Source: a virus. From it: a stretch of 47,589 bases of DNA. The stretch covers positions 1 through 47,589 of the IMG/VR virus record IMGVR_UViG_3300033149_006154; one strand, given 5' to 3'. A program made the position numbers and the translations under genes. The notes under the pieces are model-generated. The model was not told the origin of the DNA. It did no database searches and saw only the letters and a program-made list of their open reading frames with translations. This document shows, piece after piece, positions 7,268-12,691 of this stretch. The stretch's first letter is position 1. Every line of letters begins with the position of its first letter.

Positions 7268-7492
7268 TTACTCCCTCACCTTTGTGGTTCCGCAGACGGC
7301 CACCTCAAGACGGTCGCCGCCCATCACGGCGAATGCCCAGTGCGTTCCGCCGGTCCGCGTTGCTTCCTGAACCGCGCGCTCCAGGCCGCTTACCAGGGCA
7401 GCCGCAGCCGCCACGTGAATCCACATACGATAGGCTCTCTGCCCTTCCGCCTCGCGCAGTTCTTCAATCTTGATGGCTGGGTTCGGTCCCAT
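7268..7492 (-). CDS. Small helical protein of unknown function
   Basis: A 74-residue protein. The start at 7492 (MGPNPAIKIEELREAEG) has an AGGGAAAG purine stretch upstream and overlaps the end of the preceding gene by 29 bases. Its middle is an Ala-rich helix (HVAAAAALVSGLERAVQ) and its end is a strand pair (HWAFAVMGGDRLEVAVCG). No known domain is visible. Confidence 0.55.
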   Translation of the reverse strand: MGPNPAIKIEELREAEGQRAYRMWIHVAAAAALVSGLERAVQEATRTGGTHWAFAVMGGDRLEVAVCGTTKVRE

Positions 7493-8048
7493 GGTTCTTT
7501 CCCTTCGCCAGAACTGAATCCGCCCACTCGATATGTCCCGCCAGGAACAGCCTGATGCGGTCGATATCGCAGGGGTCAGCGGGCATCCCCCTTCGGTGAA
7601 AAAGATACTCTCCGTTCGACGCCAGGCGCAGGCCAACGACAAGGTCCGCAGAATCGATATGATGGAGGGCCACGCCATTGAAGGAGGCGAAGGAACAGAA
7701 GACGGCCTGGACACCGCTTGTTCTCAGGCCCTTCATACACTCCCGGGGGTAATGCCGCCACTCGCAGTACCGGCAGGGGTTACGGACAATGTCGTCCAGG
7801 CGACAGTGCGGGCAGCCGATAGAACCAGACCACCACTCGCACCACTCGTAACCAATCACAATCTCCCCCGGCGCTATGGTTGCGGTGGTGGTGATATCAT
7901 CCCACCCCTCTGGGCGCTCCCCTTCCAAAAGGGCAGGCGTCGCCGCGTCGAGGGCCTGTAGAAGGGCTTCGTTCCGCTCTTTGATAATCTGCGCTTCAAG
8001 ATGCGTCGTTTTGACGTGTTGCAGGGCCTCGCGTTCCTCATTGGTCAT
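7464..8048 (-). CDS. Zinc-finger-like protein of unknown function
   Basis: A 194-residue protein with a helical N-terminus (EREALQHVKTTHLEAQIIKERNEALL, which I give here only as a region near residues 5-30). It has a central cysteine cluster, CPHC then CRYC, spaced like a zinc finger, and another Cys pair further on. The C-terminal half has alternating strands (NGVALHHI, DLVVGLRLASNGEYLFHRRG). It overlaps the upstream gene by four bases. The role is unknown. Confidence 0.65.
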   Translation of the reverse strand: MTNEEREALQHVKTTHLEAQIIKERNEALLQALDAATPALLEGERPEGWDDITTTATIAPGEIVIGYEWCEWWSGSIGCPHCRLDDIVRNPCRYCEWRHYPRECMKGLRTSGVQAVFCSFASFNGVALHHIDSADLVVGLRLASNGEYLFHRRGMPADPCDIDRIRLFLAGHIEWADSVLAKGKNHGTEPSHQD

Positions 8049-8569
8049 TTCTTCGCCCCCTCAGTCTCGGGCCAAAGCACTTGCTGTGCTCCTTCCTGCT
8101 GGAATACCGGCTTGCCGTTCTGATACGTGCCCAGCCTCGCGCCGCCGTTCCTCACCCAGCCCTTCACGTATTCCTGGGCGCTCACAGAGTCGAGCGGCCC
8201 GACGGACTGGGGAGGATTACTCAGCGCTTCGTGAATCATGGCGACGGTGCCGTGAAGGGTTCCCTCAAGAACCTCTTGGAGTTCGGGACCCGCGTATCCG
8301 CCCTTCCGAATTTCGCCAGGCTCCAGGCTCGCATCGCAAAGCGGCCCGATAATACTCCACCGCTTCCCCTGTTCGGTCTCCACGGCCTGCCGAATATCCA
8401 GGACGGGCGTTCCATCCTCGATGCGGAATTCCTCGGTTTCGAGCGGCGGTTCCGGCTCCCGCCCCGTGGCGTATCCGCCGAGGCCCTTTTTCTCCGGCTC
8501 GGGGTAATGGACTCGCCATCCACTCCGGTTCAGGACGACTACTTTGGCCGGTCGCTGTTCGGTCTTCAT
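8045..8569 (-). CDS. Protein of unknown function
   Basis: A 174-residue protein that starts MKTEQRPAKVVVLNRSGW. It is polar and Pro/Gly-rich with no membrane segment. A central PVLDIRQAVETEQGKRW region and a VSAQEYVKGWVRNGGARLG block are the most structured-looking parts. It overlaps the next gene as ATGA. I do not recognise a family. It separates the four-paralogue block (8625-10109) from the zinc-finger-like gene downstream. Confidence 0.6.
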   Translation of the reverse strand: MKTEQRPAKVVVLNRSGWRVHYPEPEKKGLGGYATGREPEPPLETEEFRIEDGTPVLDIRQAVETEQGKRWSIIGPLCDASLEPGEIRKGGYAGPELQEVLEGTLHGTVAMIHEALSNPPQSVGPLDSVSAQEYVKGWVRNGGARLGTYQNGKPVFQQEGAQQVLWPETEGAKK

Positions 8570-8624
8570 CGCTCATCTCCGGCCCCGAGGGGCAAGTCGC
8601 CCCCCGAAGCAGCCTCTTGGAAAC

Positions 8625-9011
8625 TTATTCGTTCGGATTCTCACGCGAATCCATGCTATCCCGAACCTTCTGCATAAGCAGCATCTCGTTCAGCCGCTCC
8701 ATGAGGCGCTTGCAGGCCGGGCATATCTTTCCGCCATGCCCATCGGGCGCGAGGTCGCCGAGCACGTCTCCCTTCTCGCAGTAACTGCACTGGGGGGTGA
8801 CCTCAAGGCCAACGTTTTCCGCCACCCGGCGGCAGAGCCGGTGGAAGGTGGTTATCGGAACGTCCCAGCCCAGTTCGCACTCACTCGGCGGGTCATCGGT
8901 AAGCGTCGCCGTGTATGCGCACCAGTAGACCTTAGCCCCAGGCACGTTCCGTTGCCAGATACGGAACGGCCCGACCGTCAGCAGGTGCTTCCACTTCTTT
9001 TCCTCGCTCAT
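8625..9011 (-). CDS. Zinc-ribbon paralogue 4 of a tandem set
   Basis: A 128-residue protein, last in transcription order of four tandem paralogues. Each starts with a short charged segment and a VGPFxxWxR(x) motif; here it is TVGPFRIWQR. Each then has an LGWD-like motif (ELGWDVPITTFHRLC), a CxxC knuckle (CSYC) and a second CxxC (CPAC), and ends in an amphipathic helix (LMERLNEMLL). The four cysteines fit a zinc ribbon. The start overlaps the previous stop as ATGA. The function is unknown. Confidence 0.75.
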   Translation of the reverse strand: MSEEKKWKHLLTVGPFRIWQRNVPGAKVYWCAYTATLTDDPPSECELGWDVPITTFHRLCRRVAENVGLEVTPQCSYCEKGDVLGDLAPDGHGGKICPACKRLMERLNEMLLMQKVRDSMDSRENPNE

Positions 9012-9361
9012 GTTTGACTCCCTTCCTCAGCATCCAGCATTTCGTGAAGGCGCTGCATCAGCCCCTCACACTCAGCACACACCACCCTGTACCCTTTGTA
9101 TTCGGTGGACGTGCGCGGATTGGCCTCGCCGCAAAAGACGCATATCTCCGGCGCTGGGCTTAGGTTCCGCGCTCGCGCAACGGCCTTGCAGAGCCTCAGA
9201 AGCGTTGGCCCGCTGACATCCAGGCCAAGGTCCCGTTCATGCGGGCGCTTCTCGCCGAGTGTAACGGTGTGTGTGCTGGCGAACCGCTGACCGGCACCTT
9301 CCCGCCGCCAGAGCGTGAACGGCCCGACTGAATACAGGCGAACCCATGAACCCTCGCTCAT
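9008..9361 (-). CDS. Zinc-ribbon paralogue 3 of a tandem set
   Basis: A 117-residue protein, third of the four tandem paralogues. It contains SVGPFTLWRR near residues 11-20, DLGLDVSGPTLLRLC in the middle, and zinc-ribbon knuckles CVFC and CAEC, then the terminal helix LMQRLHEML. Both ends overlap neighbours by four bases. Compared with its siblings the Trp of the LGW motif is replaced by Leu. The function is unknown. Confidence 0.75.
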   Translation of the reverse strand: MSEGSWVRLYSVGPFTLWRREGAGQRFASTHTVTLGEKRPHERDLGLDVSGPTLLRLCKAVARARNLSPAPEICVFCGEANPRTSTEYKGYRVVCAECEGLMQRLHEMLDAEEGSQT

Positions 9362-9738
9362 CTTTGCTCTCCCCCTCGGTCGCGGACCTCTTCCAGCCGC
9401 GCGAGCATGTAGTCACAGGACGGGCATATCACCCGCTCGCGGTCATACGTGGCGAATTCGCCCTTGCGGGCAGTTCGCCCGCAGAAGCAGCACTTGTCAA
9501 TGCGGGACTGGTCGCCAGGCCCATACGCAACCGCTCGGCAAAGCCGCTCCAGAAGCCCGCCAGAGATAGCCCAGCCGAGGCAAGAATCCTTCGGCGCTGG
9601 GTCGCCGATTCTGGTCACGAAGTAGGTCTCGGGACTCACGAGGACGCACTCGGCCATCACCTGCGCCTTCACCTTCCGCTCCCAGACCTGGAACGGCCCC
9701 ACTTGGAACGCCTTCCGCCACTGGTGCGGGCTTTTCAT
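9358..9738 (-). CDS. Zinc-ribbon paralogue 2 of a tandem set
   Basis: A 126-residue protein, second of the four tandem paralogues. It shows QVGPFQVWERK near the N-terminus, CLGWAISGGLLERLCRAV centrally, zinc-ribbon knuckles CCFCGR and CPSC, and a terminal helix (YMLARLEEVRD). I chose the ATG at 9738 because it overlaps the previous stop as ATGA and aligns with the other paralogues' starts. An extra 15-20 residue segment between the VGPF and LGW motifs sets it apart. Confidence 0.75.
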   Translation of the reverse strand: MKSPHQWRKAFQVGPFQVWERKVKAQVMAECVLVSPETYFVTRIGDPAPKDSCLGWAISGGLLERLCRAVAYGPGDQSRIDKCCFCGRTARKGEFATYDRERVICPSCDYMLARLEEVRDRGGEQR

Positions 9739-10109
9739 TCCAATTCTCCCTCTACTTTCTCGTTCAGAAGGTCTAACAGCCGCTTCAGGATGCAGTAGCA
9801 GTCTGGGCAGGCATGTTGACTCCCGTACAGCGGGAAACTTCCCTTCGGCGCGTGTCTGCCGCAGAACGAACAGACATCCAGGGGCTGTTGCTTGGTCCAC
9901 AAGGGAGCAACCGCATCGAGGAGGCGCAAAAGCACCCGTTCGTCAACTTTCCAGCCCAGGTCGAAGTCGCGCGGCCCTTTGTCCGCCAGAAGCGTAACAG
10001 CATACGCTTCTTCGTGCGGTGGTTCCTCGCTGTACTTGGGGTTTACGGTCCGCTTCCATATCTGGAACGGCCCAATGGGTCGGACTTTTTCCCACTGATA
10101 CAGACTCAT
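9735..10109 (-). CDS. Zinc-ribbon paralogue 1 of a tandem set
   Basis: A 124-residue protein, first in transcription order of the four tandem paralogues. It has PIGPFQIWKRT near residues 11-21, DLGWKVDERVLLRLLDAV, zinc knuckles CSFCGR and CPDC, and the terminal helix ILKRLLDLLNEK. Its start overlaps the upstream gene by four bases. The CxFCGR form shared with copy 2 suggests these two copies are closest. The function is unknown. Confidence 0.75.
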   Translation of the reverse strand: MSLYQWEKVRPIGPFQIWKRTVNPKYSEEPPHEEAYAVTLLADKGPRDFDLGWKVDERVLLRLLDAVAPLWTKQQPLDVCSFCGRHAPKGSFPLYGSQHACPDCYCILKRLLDLLNEKVEGELE

Positions 10110-10441
10110 TCTTCCGCTCCCTCTTCGAGAACCGTCAGAGTCTCGGTCGCCGGGTCGAATTCTCCGACGCCGCCTTCGGGGATATCCGCGAATCTCGATG
10201 CGTCAGGTTCGCCCTCTGGGGTGAATCCCGCTATCACGCTCGGCATGATGTCGTCCGGGGTCCAGAAAATCCCTTTACCGACCGCGTTCCCGACTGTTCC
10301 GAAGGCGTGGGCGAACGCTCGCAGGCCGCAACCGGAGGACACGTGCGCGATTCGTCCGCTTTCGAACGCAATCTCCGCCAGACCGGAGCCGTAGGTGCTT
10401 CTGATGCCCTTTATCGTATCGTGGTAGACCTTGAAAGCCAT
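10106..10441 (-). CDS. Small protein of unknown function
   Basis: A 111-residue protein beginning MAFKVYHDTIKGIRSTYGSGLAEIAF. The block IRSTYGSGLAEIAFESG followed by SGCGLRAFAHAFG looks like a widespread small phage protein, but I cannot name its role. The C-terminus is acidic. It is coupled by a four-base overlap to the tandem zinc-ribbon set downstream. Confidence 0.65.
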   Translation of the reverse strand: MAFKVYHDTIKGIRSTYGSGLAEIAFESGRIAHVSSGCGLRAFAHAFGTVGNAVGKGIFWTPDDIMPSVIAGFTPEGEPDASRFADIPEGGVGEFDPATETLTVLEEGAEE

Positions 10442-10453
10442 CGTTCCACTCTC

Positions 10454-10675
10454 CTATTCGAGGTCCAGGTCGTCTTCCGTCGTATACAGGACGGGACAAC
10501 CGAGATAAAACCGGTCCAACTCGTCGGCGCGGCAGATACGCAACGGGTCGTCGTCGTCGCTCGCGTCCAGGACAACAAACCGGTGCTCGCCGGTTCTCAG
10601 TGCCTGCCGCCGCGCCAGAAGTCGGGCTTTCGGAAGCCGCCGTCTCGCCGCCGCCATCCAGTCGAGAACCGCCAC
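10454..10675 (-). CDS. Small acidic-tailed protein of unknown function
   Basis: A 73-residue protein. I chose the GTG at 10675 because GGAGGG lies six bases upstream; an ATG at 10657 has no ribosome-binding site. The N-terminus is Arg/Ala-rich and helical, and the C-terminus is acidic (DASDDDDPLRICRADELDRF). A very GC-rich hairpin (10691-10731) lies just upstream of the ribosome-binding site and may influence its expression. Confidence 0.5.
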   Translation of the reverse strand: MAVLDWMAAARRRLPKARLLARRQALRTGEHRFVVLDASDDDDPLRICRADELDRFYLGCPVLYTTEDDLDLE

Positions 10676-10690
10676 CGCGAACCCTCCAAA

Positions 10691-10731
10691 GCCCGGGGGG
10701 GACGGCCGGAGCCGTCGCCCCCCCCCCGGGC
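10691..10731. other. Strong GC-rich hairpin between two small genes
   Basis: An inverted repeat with arms 10691-10706 and 10711-10731, a four-base loop (CGGA), seven Gs in one arm and ten Cs in the other. It occupies the gap between 10454-10675 and 10740-10943. On the leftward transcript it is not followed by a clear T-run, so it is not a classic terminator. It ends a few bases before the GGAGGG of the next gene, so it may protect the mRNA or limit ribosome access. Confidence 0.6.
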
Positions 10732-10739
10732 GCAGGACC

Positions 10740-10943
10740 TTAGAGACTCTCTCCACGGACGGACTCGCCACGTTCCGCCCGCTCTACATCCTCGGGCCGG
10801 TATCCTTCATCGCCCGGCCAGAGGTCGCGTTCTGTCCAGCCCGGACCCTTATTGCACCGCGCAGCGCAGCGGCACAGGTCGCGGATACGAGCCTTCCGCA
10901 CAGCCGCCATATTCGCCGCGCGGATTTCAGCAAGACCCATCAT
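10740..10943 (-). CDS. Small basic Cys-containing protein
   Basis: A 67-residue protein beginning MMGLAEIRAANMAAVRKARI. GGAGG lies seven bases before the ATG at 10943, which overlaps the stop of the previous gene (ATGATGA). The middle CRCAARC could bind metal, but only three cysteines are close together. The C-terminus is polar with WTERDLWPGDEGYRPED. The function is unknown. Confidence 0.55.
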   Translation of the reverse strand: MMGLAEIRAANMAAVRKARIRDLCRCAARCNKGPGWTERDLWPGDEGYRPEDVERAERGESVRGESL

Positions 10944-11266
10944 GCCTCGCCCTCCGCTTGATAGGACTTTTCGCCGTAGAGAAGAAGCAGCGCCGCAATA
11001 TAGGCCGCGTCGCTCTTTCCCTCCGCGCCGCACGACTCGCACCGACACTCGACCCGATAGAATCCGGGCATTGAATCATCCCGGACCGTGTACTTGTCGC
11101 CGTTCAACCGCGTTAGCCGTAGTGAGCCTTGCTTACGGCATGCCTCGTTCGGACAATGGCCGGGCGCGCGACCGCCGCCCGTCTTCAACGCTTCCTCGAT
11201 CGCATCCTGCCCTTGTTGCGAGAGTTCAATCGCCTTGAACACCGCCGGAACACATGTCAACTCCAT
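10940..11266 (-). CDS. Zinc-binding, Lar-like protein, first gene of the leftward unit
   Basis: A 108-residue protein, first in the leftward unit, about 100 bases downstream of its promoter. A helical N-terminus is followed by cysteines at about 38, 43, 74, 76 and 79 (CPNEAC and CRCESCGAEG) framing a strand-rich segment. The VECRCESCGAEG ending resembles small restriction-alleviation (Lar-type) zinc proteins, but Lar identity is a guess. TAGGAG precedes the ATG. A long hydrophobic helix, AAYIAALLLLYG, near the end could be amphipathic. Confidence 0.6.
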   Translation of the reverse strand: MELTCVPAVFKAIELSQQGQDAIEEALKTGGGRAPGHCPNEACRKQGSLRLTRLNGDKYTVRDDSMPGFYRVECRCESCGAEGKSDAAYIAALLLLYGEKSYQAEGEA

Positions 11267-11348
11267 GGCCCGAATCTCCTACCTGCACCCAAAGAAACAA
11301 CCCAATGCCAACCGTCGCCCGGCGTTCACCTCCCCTCTGTCTAGAGTC

Positions 11349-11362
11349 GTAATGCTCATTAC
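11349..11362. promoter_or_regulatory. Palindromic operator candidate at the leftward start site
   Basis: A perfect 6-bp inverted repeat, GTAATG-CT-CATTAC, lies immediately downstream of the predicted start site of the leftward promoter. This is the position and form expected for a repressor operator. Confidence 0.5.
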
Positions 11363-11369
11363 ATTATGA

Positions 11370-11398
11370 GTTATACCATGCGCCCCCGACAATGTCAA
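11370..11398 (-). promoter_or_regulatory. Leftward sigma-70-type promoter
   Basis: Read on the minus strand there is TTGACA (11398-11393), a 17-bp spacer and TATAAC (11375-11370), preceded by an extended -10 TGG. The predicted start is near 11363, about 97 bases before the first gene of the leftward unit (10940-11266). Confidence 0.75.
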
Positions 11399-11429
11399 GG
11401 GAAAATTTCCAGCGGATTAGACCGCACGG

Positions 11430-11446
11430 TATCATGGCTTGTTATC
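11430..11446. repeat. 17-bp direct repeat, copy 1
   Basis: The 17-mer TATCATGGCTTGTTATC occurs here and again exactly at 11707-11723, 277 bases away, in the same orientation. It lies in non-coding DNA and may be a protein-binding site. Confidence 0.7.
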
Positions 11447-11513
11447 GCGGACCCCCACCCGCAGCGGCCCTGCTCGCGCGCCTGTAGCAGCCCCACGCAA
11501 ACGGCCCGCATGG

Positions 11514-11535
11514 TATCGGTGGGAACGGACCGATA
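11514..11535. other. Hairpin in the divergent region
   Basis: A perfect 7-bp inverted repeat, TATCGGT and ACCGATA, with an 8-base loop. No T-run follows in either direction. Confidence 0.5.
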
Positions 11536-11583
11536 GCGCCCTCAGGTCGAATATTGCCCCCTTTCCGCGCGCGCCTTGCGCAA

Positions 11584-11650
11584 ACCGCCGCCGAAACCGC
11601 CGGCGGCGGTGAACCTCTCCCCCCCGCCCGCTCGCGGGCGTGTGGGAGAG
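11584..11650. other. Two adjacent strong hairpins
   Basis: First hairpin: ACCGCCGCCG (11584-11593) pairs perfectly with CGGCGGCGGT (11601-11610). Second hairpin: CTCTCCC (11615-11621) pairs with GGGAGAG (11644-11650), with an inner CGCCCG/CGGGCG stem. The two stems are only four bases apart. No poly-T tail follows, so a factor-dependent or structural role is more likely than an intrinsic terminator. Confidence 0.6.
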
Positions 11651-11706
11651 ATTATACTTCGCTCTCTGGAGTCACCAGGGGTGGGTTCAGGTCGGTTTCA
11701 GAATGA

Positions 11707-11723
11707 TATCATGGCTTGTTATC
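11707..11723. repeat. 17-bp direct repeat, copy 2
   Basis: Exact second copy of the 17-mer at 11430-11446. It is followed closely by pyrimidine-rich DNA with T-runs. Confidence 0.7.
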
Positions 11724-11872
11724 AGAAAGCCGGCCGTTTTTTTCTTTACCCTTTGGCTGGGTCCGTTTTTCTGGCGGGTTCATAATCGGCTGAATGACAG
11801 CTTGAAAGGAAGGCGTTTACGGTTTTCTGTCAAGCTTTCAGCGCCTTCTTATGATAGATATATATATAAGCT

Positions 11873-11927
11873 ACACATACAGAGTAAGAGCAGCATAAGG
11901 GTCTTATACTCTTACTCCCTTATGTGT
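11873..11927. promoter_or_regulatory. Nested, mutually exclusive inverted repeats
   Basis: The outer arms 11873-11890 and 11909-11927 pair almost completely (ACACATA and AGTAAGAG blocks with TATGTGT and CTCTTACT). Between and overlapping them, ATAAG/CTTAT (11895-11899 and 11903-11907) and CATAAGGG/CCCTTATG (11894-11901 and 11917-11924) form alternative stems. An AT-rich run (11852-11869) precedes the structure. Alternative stems of this kind are seen in attenuators, origins and cruciform binding sites. Confidence 0.55.
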
Positions 11928-12017
11928 AAGTTAAAGATTAAAGGGTATATATTAAGATGGGGGGGGTTCTTAGGGGGGGGAAGAGCGGAGGAAATTTCGG
12001 TGCCAGCGACGGGGGTC

Positions 12018-12046
12018 TTGACAAGCTCGGGCGAATATGCTATATG
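12018..12046 (+). promoter_or_regulatory. Rightward late-unit promoter
   Basis: TTGACA (12018-12023), a 17-bp spacer and TATATG (12041-12046) with an extended -10 TGC. The predicted start is near 12053, only about 20 bases before the first late gene at 12074. Confidence 0.65.
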
Positions 12047-12073
12047 CGAGGCATTGGCATTCGGAGGAGAGAA

Positions 12074-12691
12074 ATGGGTTTGACGAGGGAGCAGCGGCAG
12101 ACGGTCGAACGGTTGAATCGGGAGCTTTACGCGGCCGACCCGGGGCGGTATCGGGTCTGGACGAAGAAGGCTCTGGCTCTTGCAGAGAAGGAGGACATTT
12201 CGGTCAAGGAAGCGAAGTGGCGTTTGATTCCCGAGGTTCAGGGGGACAGTGATGGGGTGGCGCAGGAAGAAGGAGGACGCAGCGCGCCGAAGAAGGCTGC
12301 GGCGCGAAATTCACGGTTGGAAGAAGAAGACTGGACGTTCGGAGCGGAGGACTTCGAGGGAGTAGACGAGAAGTCCGTCAGTCGGAAGCAAATCGTGGAT
12401 TGGGTCGCGGCGAACATTCTGAACCGCGACGTGAAGGTTTCGGACGCCCCGTGCCGCAGGGCCTGGGCGCTTCTTCGGGACGTAAGGCAGTCGAGGGAAT
12501 TTCGGGTGAAGACCTTCTGGCCGCAGGTCTGGTCGAGAATCGTCGAGAGGGCGGACAAGAAGGAAGAGGAACCCGAGAGGGAAGCCGGTGACGCGCAAGT
12601 GCTCGATACTATCCGACGCCTTGCAACTGAAGAGCCAGACGAAGAACCAGCCGACGAGCCTGTACAGTCTGGTTCCGAAGGACAAGGATAA
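12074..12691 (+). CDS. Possible terminase small subunit
   Basis: A 205-residue protein, first in the late unit. GGAGGAGAG lies directly before the ATG at 12074. The N-terminus is a charged helix (LTREQRQTVERLNRELYAAD). An acidic, flexible centre follows, then a helical region with KQIVDWVAANILNRDVKV and RRAWALLRDVRQSREFRVK, and a very acidic tail. Its place directly upstream of, and overlapping, the large terminase gene is the usual position of the small subunit. There is no clear helix-turn-helix, so the role is inferred from position. Confidence 0.5.
   Translation: MGLTREQRQTVERLNRELYAADPGRYRVWTKKALALAEKEDISVKEAKWRLIPEVQGDSDGVAQEEGGRSAPKKAAARNSRLEEEDWTFGAEDFEGVDEKSVSRKQIVDWVAANILNRDVKVSDAPCRRAWALLRDVRQSREFRVKTFWPQVWSRIVERADKKEEEPEREAGDAQVLDTIRRLATEEPDEEPADEPVQSGSEGQG

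Larger units (their letters stand above)
11399..12017. other. Non-coding divergent regulatory region
   Basis: About 620 bases between the leftward and late promoters carry no convincing gene. The stretch contains a repeated 17-mer, several GC-rich hairpins, an AT-rich island around 11852-11876, a large inverted repeat and two G8 tracts. Its composition is unlike the coding regions. It could hold a replication origin, packaging site or regulatory RNA; none can be proved from the sequence. Confidence 0.6.

Noticed and set aside
11640-12083. An open frame of about 147 residues through the divergent region
   Set aside because: It has no good ribosome-binding site, runs through the inverted repeats, G8 tracts and late promoter, and its composition does not look like a protein domain.
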